Both the position numbers and the translations under genes were made by a program. From an uncultured Sphingomonadaceae bacterium (GTDB lineage Bacteria; Pseudomonadota; Alphaproteobacteria; Sphingomonadales; Sphingomonadaceae), in the NCBI GenBank assembly GCA_947503245.1, contig CANNCV010000001.1, positions 433,501 to 497,500 on the forward strand: DNA of 64,000 bases, given 5' to 3'. This document shows positions 54,566-63,169 of the stretch, piece by piece (the first letter of the stretch is position 1; every line of letters begins with the position of its first letter). Below the pieces are notes generated by a model. That model did not search any database and was not told where the DNA came from. It saw only the letters and a program-made list of their open reading frames with translations.

Positions 54566-55465
54566 ATGGATAAAGATATGGCAGATAAAGATATTTCTTC
54601 CAGGGTTCGGCCACGGCGCAGCGCTTTATATATGCCCGCTAGCAATATGCGTGCTTTGGAAAAAGCGCGTGGTCTGGATGCTGATATCGTCATATTTGAT
54701 CTTGAAGATGCTGTGGCGTCTGAACAAAAAACCAGTGCCCGCGATACGTTGAAAACTGCATTGGATGGTGGCGGTTATGATGGGCGAGAGACAGTGCTGC
54801 GCATCAATGGCCGCGATACCGAATGGTTCGCTGATGATATGGCCTTTGCCGCGACCTTGCCAGTTGATGCTGTGCTGGTGCCAAAGGTTAATACACCGCA
54901 AGATATTGCGTCTCTGGGCTCAGCCATGGCCGCTTTGGGTCAGGCTTTATGGGTGATGGTGGAAACGCCAGCGTCTGTGCTCAACCTGCCTTTGATCGCC
55001 GCAGCAGCGCAAACATCGCCTCTTGCTGCTTTGGTACTGGGCAGCAATGATCTGGCAAAGGATATGCGGCTTGTGCCCGATGCACAGCGCACAGCCTTTC
55101 AACCAGTGCTGACCCAGATAGTTGCTGCGGCGCGTGCCTATGGCCTTATTGCTCTGGATGGTGTGTGCAATGCCATTGGCGATGCTGACCGATTGGCGTC
55201 GGAATGCGCACAAGGGCGAAGCTTTGGCTTTGATGGCAAAACGCTAATTCATCCCTCACAAATCGCCGCGGCCAATCAAGTCTTTGCACCATCAGCAGAG
55301 GATCTGGGGCATGCGCAAAGTGTCATTGCCGCCTTTGCTGACCCGCAAAATGCAGGTAAGGGCGTGCTCAAGGTCAATGGCAAAATGACGGAACGTCTGC
55401 ATTTGGCAGAGGCCAAGCGTCTGGTTGCAGAAGCACAAATGATTGCCAATCGGTCAAACGGCTAA
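54566..55465 (+). CDS. HpcH/HpaI aldolase/citrate-lyase-beta-like (CitE-like) protein
   Basis: A 299-residue TIM-barrel lyase. RPRRSALYMPASNMRALEKA is the typical N-terminus, IVIFDLEDAVA holds the metal-binding acidic residues, and GFDGKTLIHPSQIAAANQVF is the C-terminal signature. Relatives cleave L-malyl-CoA, beta-methylmalyl-CoA or citramalyl-CoA; the exact one cannot be chosen. No citrate-lyase alpha or gamma genes are here, so it is not a citrate-lyase subunit. ATG 54566 or the in-frame ATG 54578 may be used. Confidence 0.88.
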   Translation: MDKDMADKDISSRVRPRRSALYMPASNMRALEKARGLDADIVIFDLEDAVASEQKTSARDTLKTALDGGGYDGRETVLRINGRDTEWFADDMAFAATLPVDAVLVPKVNTPQDIASLGSAMAALGQALWVMVETPASVLNLPLIAAAAQTSPLAALVLGSNDLAKDMRLVPDAQRTAFQPVLTQIVAAARAYGLIALDGVCNAIGDADRLASECAQGRSFGFDGKTLIHPSQIAAANQVFAPSAEDLGHAQSVIAAFADPQNAGKGVLKVNGKMTERLHLAEAKRLVAEAQMIANRSNG

Positions 55466-55517
55466 CGACTATATAGCCCCCTTTTGCAGTAAAGGGTTTT
55501 GCGATAGGTTATGCCGC

Positions 55518-56237
55518 ATGCATGTGTTTGAAATTCTGGTCCTATTGCATGTCGCTTTTGGCGCGACGGGGTTAATCGCCTTTTGGGTGCCGATCATCGC
55601 GCGTAAAGGGGCGGCAGCACATCGCAAATGGGGGCGTATTGCCTGTTACGGTTTTATTGGTGCGGGCATATTGGCCATATTGATGGCGCTATTGTCGCTT
55701 TACGGACCGGAAAAGCGTTTGCCGATGATTACTGATCGTGTGCTGTTCAATGGTCTGTTTGGCTGGATGATGCTCTATCTTGGGCTGCTGACATTGGGAT
55801 TTGCCGATTATGGACTGGCCACTGTCAAACACCGTGCCAATCGCGCTGCTTTGCGTACGCCGCGTTATCAGATCATATTTGCGATTGTCGCTATTGCAGC
55901 GCTGAATTGCGGGCTTTACGGGCTGTCAATTGGTGAGCCGTTGATGATGCTGGTCGCATTTATCGGGCTGGTGGCTATGGGCACGCAATTGCGCGCTATC
56001 TGGCGCAAGCAATTACCACGGGGTGCTTATGTGGGCGAACATTTCCGCGCATTATTGGGCATGGGTATCTCTGCCTATACTGCCTTTTTATCAGTTGGTT
56101 TGATCCGCTTGATACCCGATCAGGTGTTCAACCCGCTCATTTGGGCAGGGCCAAGTATTATCGGCGTGTCGATGATCATCTATTTTACTATTCAGGCAAA
56201 TAAGAAGCTGGCCCGCACTCAAGCAGCGAAGCGGTAG
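55518..56237 (+). CDS. Polytopic membrane protein, DUF2306-like
   Basis: A 239-residue membrane protein with about seven helices. ATG 55518 starts directly before the first helix (MHVFEILVLLHVAFGATGL); an in-frame ATG at 55443 overlaps the lyase gene. HRKWGRIACYGFIGAGI and PRGAYVGEHFRALLGMGISAY carry conserved-looking His/Arg, as in haem-like DUF2306 proteins. That label is tentative. The stop codon lies within the first unit of a hairpin repeat array. Confidence 0.75.
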   Translation: MHVFEILVLLHVAFGATGLIAFWVPIIARKGAAAHRKWGRIACYGFIGAGILAILMALLSLYGPEKRLPMITDRVLFNGLFGWMMLYLGLLTLGFADYGLATVKHRANRAALRTPRYQIIFAIVAIAALNCGLYGLSIGEPLMMLVAFIGLVAMGTQLRAIWRKQLPRGAYVGEHFRALLGMGISAYTAFLSVGLIRLIPDQVFNPLIWAGPSIIGVSMIIYFTIQANKKLARTQAAKR

Positions 56238-56359
56238 TGCTGATATAGCAGCACTCAAACAGCGAAGTGGTAGTGCGAACATAGCAGCACTCAAACAGCG
56301 AAGTGGTAGTGCTCATATAGACTCACTCAAGCAGCGAAGCGGTAGTGTAAACAAAGTCT
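56216..56359. repeat. Four-copy 36 bp tandem repeat with hairpin core
   Basis: Units start at 56216, 56252, 56288 and 56324, each a 24-base core beginning CACTCAA and ending GGTAGTG plus a 12-base variable linker. Cores 1 and 4 are identical, as are 2 and 3; the two types differ only at core positions 8 (G/A) and 17 (C/T), which would pair with each other in a hairpin whose ends CACT/AGTG also pair. It spans the end of the DUF2306-like gene and the gap before the convergent SDR gene. Confidence 0.9.
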
Positions 56360-56380
56360 CCGCAAGACGGCCATTTTCTC

Positions 56381-57178
56381 TTACGCAACCGGCATGATGC
56401 CATGGCCACCATCAACGGTTATTGTGGTGCCGGTCATATAGCTGCCAGCATCAGAAGCGAGGAGCAGCAGAGCGCCATCCAGTTCATGATAATCTCCGAA
56501 ACGCTGCATCGGCACGCGGCGGCGCATTTTTTCTCCGGCGTCGCTTTCCAGATAATCACGGTTGATATCGCTTAAAAAATAGCCCGGGGCTATGGCGTTG
56601 ACGCGAATGCGGCTGCGGGTCAGTTCAACGGCCAGAGAACGGGTCATATGCGCAACGGCGGCTTTTGATGTAGCATAGCCGCCCGCGCACAATGCCGTAT
56701 TGCTGGCCAGTACAGAGGCAATATTGATAATGCTGCCGGGCTTATGCGCAGTTTTGAGAGCATTGGCAGCGGCACTGGCCACGCGCCATACGCCTGTGAC
56801 ATTGGTGTCCATGACTTTTGCCCATTCCGCCTCGTCCATATCGACCATCCAGCTATTATGTGCGACGCCTGAATTGTTGATGATGATGTCGCATGGCCGT
56901 CCGCTTTCCGAGATGGTTGCAAATGCGCTTTGGACGGACATGGACTGCGTCACGTCCATAGACACAGCCATAACCTCTTGCCCATATTGTGCAGCAATAG
57001 CCTCTGCCTGCTCGTCCAGCTTTTCCTTACGGCGAGCCGCGATGACAATATCCGCCCCGGCCTGTGCTAGCACTTTGGCAAAATGCGCGCCCAATCCACC
57101 CGATGCGCCTGTTATTAATGCGCGATGGCCTGACAATGAGAAGGCCGAAGGTGAGGCGGGTGTTGCTAAGCTGGACAT
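56381..57178 (-). CDS. Short-chain dehydrogenase/reductase (SDR)
   Basis: A 265-residue classical SDR. The NAD(P) motif is LITGASGGLGAHFAKVLAQAG; Ala-Arg-Arg after the second strand suggests NADP. NNSG at the central strand, Ser in INIASVLAS, and YATSK give the catalytic Ser-Tyr-Lys set. The AINPGYF-like AIAPGYFLSDINRDYL and the ending TMTGTTITVDGGHGIMPV type stretch (YMTGTTITVDGGHGI) are typical. Substrate unknown. Divergent from the mscS gene with a 174 bp gap. Confidence 0.92.
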   Translation of the reverse strand: MSSLATPASPSAFSLSGHRALITGASGGLGAHFAKVLAQAGADIVIAARRKEKLDEQAEAIAAQYGQEVMAVSMDVTQSMSVQSAFATISESGRPCDIIINNSGVAHNSWMVDMDEAEWAKVMDTNVTGVWRVASAAANALKTAHKPGSIINIASVLASNTALCAGGYATSKAAVAHMTRSLAVELTRSRIRVNAIAPGYFLSDINRDYLESDAGEKMRRRVPMQRFGDYHELDGALLLLASDAGSYMTGTTITVDGGHGIMPVA

Positions 57179-57352
57179 GAGAAATGCTCCTGATCTTTAT
57201 CTATTATTATGGCCCGATGAATTTTTGCGAAAAGAAGATTTTTGCAAAAGATAGGGAACAAACCATCATATTGAAACGTTAGACCTCTAACTATAATCAT
57301 TTGGGCCTGTTTTATCGGCCAGGCCAGACAATATGACAGGAACGTAGCTATA

Positions 57353-58234
57353 ATGACATCAACTCTAGATCAATCCAAAGATGCTTTGGCCATATTGACC
57401 GATCAACTGGTCAATATCTGGCAAGGTGCGGTGGCACTAACGCCCAGCCTTATTATCGCTTTGGTAGTGTTGTTGATAACATGGATATTTGCGCGATTTG
57501 CTGTCAAGATCACTGATAAATTGATCAAACGCACCGAAGTGCGTCCTTCTCTGCGCGAATTGATTGAAACGCTTGTACGTCTGGGCATATGGGCGGTAGG
57601 CCTTATGGCTGCGCTGACAATTCTGTTGCCCGATTTAACGCCGGCAAGTCTGTTCGCTGGTCTGGGCTTTGGTGCAGTGGCCATTGGTTTTGCTTTTCAG
57701 GATATTTTTGAAAATTTCCTGGCCGGTATTTTGATTATGCTGCGCGAGAAGATGCGCATCGGCGATTATATCGAATGCGAAGGCATTGAAGGCAATGTGA
57801 AAGAGATAAGGCTGCGCGAAACACTTATCCGCCGCCCATCGGGTGAATTGACGATCGTGCCAAATTCGATTTTGTTCAAAAACCCAGTGAAGATTTTGAC
57901 CGATGAGGAAATTCGCCGCCATGAAGTGATTATCGGCGTATCTTACGACACCGATCTGGAGGAAGCGCAGGAGATATTGCGTTCTGCAGCCCAGTCAGTC
58001 GACCATATTGAGCAAGATAAGGGTATTGATGTTTTTGCGTGTGAATTTAATTCCAGCTCGGTTGATTTCCGTGTCCGTTGGTGGGCAGGTTCAACCAAGC
58101 GTGATATGCATCAAAGTAAGGACCAGATGATCCGTACGTTGAAACGTGCATTGGATAATAAAGGGATTGAGATACCTTTCCCCTATGTCACACATACGTT
58201 CAAAGAGGCTGTTACCGTCAAACAGTCCGACTAA
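57353..58234 (+). CDS. mscS: Small-conductance mechanosensitive channel MscS
   Basis: A 293-residue channel that opens on membrane tension to release solutes in hypo-osmotic shock. Helices at about 20-45, 62-85 and the pore helix TM3 with FAGLGFGAVAIGFAFQDIFE; the family signature continues NFLAGILIMLREKMRIGDYIE. The beta domain with IVPNSILFKNPVKIL and the C-terminal domain DADFGV-like parts follow. Length close to E. coli MscS (286). AGGAACG lies upstream of the ATG. Confidence 0.95.
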   Translation: MTSTLDQSKDALAILTDQLVNIWQGAVALTPSLIIALVVLLITWIFARFAVKITDKLIKRTEVRPSLRELIETLVRLGIWAVGLMAALTILLPDLTPASLFAGLGFGAVAIGFAFQDIFENFLAGILIMLREKMRIGDYIECEGIEGNVKEIRLRETLIRRPSGELTIVPNSILFKNPVKILTDEEIRRHEVIIGVSYDTDLEEAQEILRSAAQSVDHIEQDKGIDVFACEFNSSSVDFRVRWWAGSTKRDMHQSKDQMIRTLKRALDNKGIEIPFPYVTHTFKEAVTVKQSD

Positions 58235-58273
58235 GCGGACAATAACCGATGATGGAGCAACTGCTCGCCAGAC

Positions 58274-59194
58274 CTATTCACCAGATAGGGGCGAGGGTTG
58301 CTTGATCGGCTCCCCAGCACCCGTGCGCAATTCACGCGGTTCCAGGATGGCGGCTGTCTCAATGAAATCGAGCGCTTGCCGTGCTTTCACAAACCGATCA
58401 GCCAATTCCACCCACTCTTGAGCAGCTTCTTGATTGGGAAGCTTGCCTATCTCGACCAGAGCAGTCTCCACCCGCCCGCTATCAACATAACGGCGCGCAC
58501 GTTCCAAACGCTGATTGGGTGCGGGTGAGGGGGTATCTTCGCGGCGCAGCACAAAAATCTCGCCCATTTCGCGCTGTGTCCGCGCCCACCAACCTTCTTG
58601 TGGATCACGGCCCAAAGTATCAGCCGAAAGTTCGTCAAGGCCAGCACGCAACTGGTCCATGGTCACAGGCTTTTTGCTGGCTGCAATAATTGTCGCAACC
58701 GCGTTGGGCTGGGCCTGACCAAAACGCAATTTCAGCTGTTCTTCAATATATCCCAAAGGCGAACCACGCTCCAATGCGCGGCGTGCCGCAAAAGCGATCA
58801 GCAACCCCTCTGCACGGCCAGCATTGCCCGAAGCCGCCTGCGCCTGCACATTGATACGTGAAATTCTGTCTTCCAGTTCGGCAACACGCCGGGCCAATGC
58901 AGCCTCTAACGCAGGATCAGAAATGATCTGTTCGCTATAAACCGGTTTTTCCGGAGCAACGGACCCATCAGCCAATATGCGATCGTCCAGAGCCTTGACC
59001 GGCTCGGGCGTCTCTGCCTTGGCAGTATTGGCTTGTGCCACAGAAGTGTCCTCACTTAACAGGCCGAAGCGCGATATGGCCCAGCCAGACGCAATACCGC
59101 CACCGACGAAGGCAATGACCAATATGATCACAAGAGTACGCAAATTGAGGCCGCTTTTGCGGTCAGATGAAATGGGTTGATAATCGCTGCTCAT
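58274..59194 (-). CDS. Mitofilin/Mic60-like membrane protein (COG4223)
   Basis: A 306-residue inner-membrane protein: polar N-terminus, one helix (about 19-45), a coiled-coil around residues 95-125 (AALARRVAELEDRISRINV), then a helical C-terminal domain with RYVDSGRVETALVEIGKLPN and QEWVELADRFVKARQALDFI, the mitofilin-like signature. It follows hemC-hemD, the usual place of the alphaproteobacterial Mic60 homologue. In some relatives it shapes intracytoplasmic membranes and contacts outer-membrane proteins. It is shorter than the classical ones. Similarity judged by eye. Confidence 0.72.
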   Translation of the reverse strand: MSSDYQPISSDRKSGLNLRTLVIILVIAFVGGGIASGWAISRFGLLSEDTSVAQANTAKAETPEPVKALDDRILADGSVAPEKPVYSEQIISDPALEAALARRVAELEDRISRINVQAQAASGNAGRAEGLLIAFAARRALERGSPLGYIEEQLKLRFGQAQPNAVATIIAASKKPVTMDQLRAGLDELSADTLGRDPQEGWWARTQREMGEIFVLRREDTPSPAPNQRLERARRYVDSGRVETALVEIGKLPNQEAAQEWVELADRFVKARQALDFIETAAILEPRELRTGAGEPIKQPSPLSGE

Positions 59195-59209
59195 ATGCTG
59201 TGCATTACC

Positions 59210-59911
59210 CTATTTATGGCCCGTATCGCAAAATTTTTCTGCCAACTTCAACATATCGCTATCATTAGGGCTCTGGCTGACCGTTATATGCCGCCATGGT
59301 AAGGTTGCATTTTCTGCAATGCGCTGGCTAATCGCTATAATGCTATGCTTGGCGGCTATACTTTCGGTCAGATCATCCTGATCGCAAAAGTTTGTCTCTA
59401 ACTGCTGCATTGCGCGAGCTGAATGCACCAAAATGACCGCAGGCTGTTTGAATATTTCTATTTGCTCTGCTGATAGACTGCGCGGCATTGCGGCATAGTT
59501 GATGATCGTCGTTACCGTCATTTCAACCCGTTCCTGCAAAACGGTATGCTGTGCGCCGCATAGACGCAAAGGCTTTGACCAGCCATCGGCAGCCAATGCG
59601 TCCACGGCTTCTTCCAAATCCGTCACCCCTGCAAAGCGAACATCCAAACCAACGGCCTGCGCTGCCTTGGCTGTAGCTTTGCCCACGGCATAGACCGGCA
59701 AGGATTTGAGGTGAGGCAAATCCGCTCCTGCGTGGCGCACGGCATTGGCGCTGCCCAGTAACAGGCTGTCGACCCCGTCCGGCATAGTCCAATCCATGGG
59801 TGTGATAGCAAAGCTGGGTATTTTGACTGCTGCCAAACCCATGATGTGCGCATCGTTCGCGGTTTTGCTAGCGCCCGGTTCAGGACGAATTATGATGAGC
59901 GGCAGCCGCAT
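59210..59911 (-). CDS. hemD: Uroporphyrinogen-III synthase HemD
   Basis: A 233-residue enzyme that closes and inverts ring D of hydroxymethylbilane. Sequence is poorly conserved in the family, but LIIIRPEPGASKTANDA starts as HemD proteins do, LLLGSANAVRHAG has the typical TSANAV-like turn, YAVGKATAKAAQAVG is the second signature, and VILVHSARAMQQL the third. ATG 59911 fits better than 59929. Between hemC and the mitofilin-like gene in one run on the minus strand. Confidence 0.9.
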   Translation of the reverse strand: MRLPLIIIRPEPGASKTANDAHIMGLAAVKIPSFAITPMDWTMPDGVDSLLLGSANAVRHAGADLPHLKSLPVYAVGKATAKAAQAVGLDVRFAGVTDLEEAVDALAADGWSKPLRLCGAQHTVLQERVEMTVTTIINYAAMPRSLSAEQIEIFKQPAVILVHSARAMQQLETNFCDQDDLTESIAAKHSIIAISQRIAENATLPWRHITVSQSPNDSDMLKLAEKFCDTGHK

Positions 59912-59971
59912 ATCGCGCTTTACCACCATATTACCGGCACATATTTTTGCTCAGCCTTTATTGCCATATCA

Positions 59972-60955
59972 TCATATTGGTTCAAAAAGGCGGGAAATTG
60001 ATTCCGGTGCGGTGCTCAGCATATCGGATGCCAAGGTTGCGATAGCTGCCGCATTGCCTTGTGCGTCACCCAGAGTGATCTCCAAGCTGCGTTCAACACA
60101 GTCCGCGCCATCTTCGCTATAGATTGCGGTATCAAGATGCAGCATATTGCCCTGCAGGACGGCATAGGCCGCGACTGCAGAATGGCAATTGCCGCCCAAT
60201 GCTTCCAGAAAAGCCCGCTCGGCCATCAGACAGTGCCAGCTATCACTATGATTAATCCCGTTCAGCAGCTCTTGCATCGGCAGGTCATCGGCGCGTGTTT
60301 CAATGCCCACAACACCTTGTGATGCAGCGGGCAGCCATTGATCAAGCGGCAAGGGCGTGCCGTGTACGTCTTGGCCCAGCCTGTCCAATCCTGCCTTGGC
60401 CAGCAGGGTGACATCAGCCACACCGTCAGCGAGCTTTTGCAACCGAGTGGCCACATTGCCGCGGAACAGAACAACCGACATATCAGGACGGACATGGCGC
60501 ATCTGTGCGCCGCGCCGCGGTGAACTGGTGCCCAATGTCGCGCCATGCGGTATGGCATCCAGACTGTCCGCACCGACAAGCATATCGCGGGCATCTGCGC
60601 GTGGCAGAACCGCCGCCAGCATGAATTGGGGTGGCCGCAATGTTTCGACGTCTTTCATTGAATGTACGGCAAAGTCGATACTGGCTTCGCCCAGCTGCAT
60701 ATCCAGCTCACGTGTCCATAACGCCTTGCCGCCAACCTCGCGCAAAGCGCGGTCCGTGATTTTGTCGCCACTGGCTTTAACGGCCATGATTTCGATCTGA
60801 TCGTCAGACAGGCCATAGGCGGCACATAGTGCAGAACGGGTGGCATAGGCCTGCGCCATGGCAAGCGGCGAACCGCGTGTCCCCAGCCTTATTGAGCGGG
60901 TGGCCAGCAAATCGGTAATGGCCGCTGGCAATGTCTTGCGTGTTTCTGTGTTCAT
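59972..60955 (-). CDS. hemC: Porphobilinogen deaminase HemC
   Basis: A 327-residue enzyme that joins four porphobilinogens into hydroxymethylbilane. IRLGTRGSPLAMAQAY starts the core; VHSMKDVETLRPPQFML and TLGTSSPRRGAQMRHVRPD are classic. The Cys that carries the dipyrromethane cofactor is in LGGNCHSAVAAYA; the surrounding residues differ from the more common GCxxP wording but are sphingomonad-like. Divergent from tsaD, with 42 bp between the starts. Confidence 0.96.
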   Translation of the reverse strand: MNTETRKTLPAAITDLLATRSIRLGTRGSPLAMAQAYATRSALCAAYGLSDDQIEIMAVKASGDKITDRALREVGGKALWTRELDMQLGEASIDFAVHSMKDVETLRPPQFMLAAVLPRADARDMLVGADSLDAIPHGATLGTSSPRRGAQMRHVRPDMSVVLFRGNVATRLQKLADGVADVTLLAKAGLDRLGQDVHGTPLPLDQWLPAASQGVVGIETRADDLPMQELLNGINHSDSWHCLMAERAFLEALGGNCHSAVAAYAVLQGNMLHLDTAIYSEDGADCVERSLEITLGDAQGNAAAIATLASDMLSTAPESISRLFEPI

Positions 60956-60997
60956 TACCCTTGGTGCTAGCGTGCAATCTGTCTAAAGAAAAGTGCT

Positions 60998-62044
60998 ATG
61001 ACATTGGTATTGGGTATAGAATCAAGCTGTGATGAGAGTGCGGCGGCGATTATTCGCAGTGACCGGATGATATTGTCGCACCGGCTGGCCTCACAAATTG
61101 AAGCGCATCAGCCCTTTGGCGGCGTCGTTCCAGAGATAGCAGCGCGCGCGCATATTGAGACGCTGCCCGATATGGTATCGGCTGTGTTGCAAGATAGTGG
61201 CCTTGCGCTGGATGATCTTGACGCGATTGCCGCAACAGCTGGGCCTGGCCTGATTGGCGGGGTCATGGTCGGGTTGGTTATGGCCAAATCCCTTGCCATG
61301 GCGAGCGACAAACCGCTGATCGCTGTCAACCATCTGGAAGGCCATGCCCTGTCACCGCGCCTTGATGATGCTGATCTTGCTTTTCCCTATTTGCTGCTGC
61401 TGGTTTCTGGCGGGCATTGCCAGATATTGCGGGTGAACGGGCCGGGCCAATATCAGCGTATGGCCACGACGATTGATGATGCTTTGGGTGAGGCTTTTGA
61501 CAAAAGCGCGAAATTGCTGGGTCTTGGCTATCCCGGTGGACCAGCATTGGAAAAGCTGGCGCAATCGGGCAATGCTGCTGCCGTGCCTTTGCCTCGCCCT
61601 TTATTGGGCTCAAAAGAACCCCATTTCTCCTTTGCTGGATTAAAAAGTGCCGTTTTGCGGGCGGTTGAAAGTGGCCGTTATGAAAAGGCGGATATTGCGG
61701 CCTCCTTTCAGATGGCGGCTACCGATTGTCTTATTGACCGGCTTGGTTTTGCATTGCGCCAGATTGGCAGTGATAGCGGCATACAAACGCTGGTCATTGC
61801 TGGCGGTGTTGCTGCCAATCAGCATATTCGCGGCAAGTTGACACAATTTGCAGATGATAATGGCTTGGCCTTTTCTGCGCCGCCAATGTGGCTATGCACT
61901 GACAATGCAGCGATGATTGGCTGGGCGGGCGTGGAATTGCTGAGCGCGGGTCATAAGGGTGATCCCATGGATTTTAAAGCACGACCACGCTGGCCCCTTG
62001 ATGATACGGCGCCTGCTGCACGCGGCGCAGGGGTAAAGGCATGA
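60998..62044 (+). CDS. tsaD: tRNA t6A37 threonylcarbamoyl transferase subunit TsaD
   Basis: A 348-residue ASKHA-fold enzyme that transfers the threonylcarbamoyl group onto A37 of tRNA. LGIESSCDESAAAII starts it; NHLEGHALSPRL holds the two metal His residues; LLLVSGGHCQILRV, the LGEAFDKSAKLLGLGYPGG segment and VIAGGVAANQHIR are all present. Overlaps gpsA by ATGA. Confidence 0.97.
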   Translation: MTLVLGIESSCDESAAAIIRSDRMILSHRLASQIEAHQPFGGVVPEIAARAHIETLPDMVSAVLQDSGLALDDLDAIAATAGPGLIGGVMVGLVMAKSLAMASDKPLIAVNHLEGHALSPRLDDADLAFPYLLLLVSGGHCQILRVNGPGQYQRMATTIDDALGEAFDKSAKLLGLGYPGGPALEKLAQSGNAAAVPLPRPLLGSKEPHFSFAGLKSAVLRAVESGRYEKADIAASFQMAATDCLIDRLGFALRQIGSDSGIQTLVIAGGVAANQHIRGKLTQFADDNGLAFSAPPMWLCTDNAAMIGWAGVELLSAGHKGDPMDFKARPRWPLDDTAPAARGAGVKA

Positions 62045-63051
62045 GCACAGAATCACAAAAATCAGAGCAGACGCCTATTATCGGCGTTCTGGGGGCCGGT
62101 GCATGGGGCACCGCATTGGCGCAGCTTATAGCGTCAAATGGCACAAAGGTTCTGCTTTGGGCGCGCGAAGCAGAGGTCGCAGATGCCATCAACAGCATCC
62201 ACCAAAACAGCGCATTTTTGCCCGATATTCCTTTGTCATCCGATATTCACGCCAGCGCCGAATTATCTGCGCTCAATGGCTGTAACATCATATTAGCGGT
62301 CACACCGGCGCAGCATCTGGCCGCAACATTGGCCGGGCTGGACAGCAGCACACAGCGCGACCTTATCTTATGTTGCAAGGGTATTGAGGCCAGCACTGGC
62401 CGTTTCATGCATGAGGTGGCAAAATCCGCTCAACCCGATGCGCAGATAGCAGTCTTGTCTGGCCCGACATTTGCGCATGAGCTTGCCCTTGGCAAACCCG
62501 CCGCCGTGACATTGGCCTGCGAAAACCGCGCGCAATGGGATCGCCTTTCAAATATATTGGTGCGCCCGCATTTTCGGCCCTATTATTCTGCTGATCTTAT
62601 GGGTGCAGAAATAGGCGGCGCGGTGAAAAATGTGCTCGCCATCGCTTGCGGCGTGGCTGATGGGCTGGGTCTGGGGCAGAATGCTCGCGCTGCACTTATC
62701 AGCCGCGGCTATGCAGAGATGGTGCGCTTTGGTGAAGCATGCGGCGCCGAACCTGAAACACTCACAGGCCTTTGCGGACTGGGTGATCTGGTGCTGACCT
62801 GTTCTTCAACCAGTTCGCGCAACTTCTCGCTTGGCGTAGCTTTGGGGCAGGGCAAAGCAGCTGCGCAATTGCTTGCTGATCGCGCAACCGTTGCTGAAGG
62901 CGCACATAGCGCAGCGGTGGTGCAGCGGCTTGCGAGGGAGAAGGCTGTGCAAATGCCGCTGGTTGACGCGGTCTGCGCTTTGTTATCTGGTGATTTCTCG
63001 GCTGATAATATCATTACATCCTTATTGTCGCGCCCGCTTCAGGCCGAATGA
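62041..63051 (+). CDS. gpsA: Glycerol-3-phosphate dehydrogenase [NAD(P)+] GpsA
   Basis: A 336-residue enzyme that reduces dihydroxyacetone phosphate to glycerol-3-phosphate for phospholipid synthesis. The nucleotide motif is GVLGAGAWGTALAQL; SGPTFAHELALGKPAAVTLA and GAEIGGAVKNVLAIACGVAD hold the substrate and catalytic Lys; TGLCGLGDLVLTCSS follows. Coupled to tsaD; this pair is standard in sphingomonads. Confidence 0.97.
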   Translation: MSTESQKSEQTPIIGVLGAGAWGTALAQLIASNGTKVLLWAREAEVADAINSIHQNSAFLPDIPLSSDIHASAELSALNGCNIILAVTPAQHLAATLAGLDSSTQRDLILCCKGIEASTGRFMHEVAKSAQPDAQIAVLSGPTFAHELALGKPAAVTLACENRAQWDRLSNILVRPHFRPYYSADLMGAEIGGAVKNVLAIACGVADGLGLGQNARAALISRGYAEMVRFGEACGAEPETLTGLCGLGDLVLTCSSTSSRNFSLGVALGQGKAAAQLLADRATVAEGAHSAAVVQRLAREKAVQMPLVDAVCALLSGDFSADNIITSLLSRPLQAE

Positions 63052-63169
63052 TTCGCGCTTTTTCTTTGGACTGGGTGCTTGCCGCGCCTTTCGCTTGGCA
63101 CTTTCTTTTGCTGCACAAATCGCATAGGCCAATTGGCACGGCAGGAAATTCCAGTGAAAGAGGTACGGC

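Noticed and set aside
56091-56294. Minus-strand frame with repeated ALPLRCLSAA units
   Set aside because: It is the reading of the 36 bp repeat array (36 is a multiple of three) plus the antisense end of the membrane-protein gene.
56216-56359. CRISPR-like array
   Set aside because: The variable parts are only 12 bases and partly alike, there are no cas genes, and the first core overlaps a coding region.
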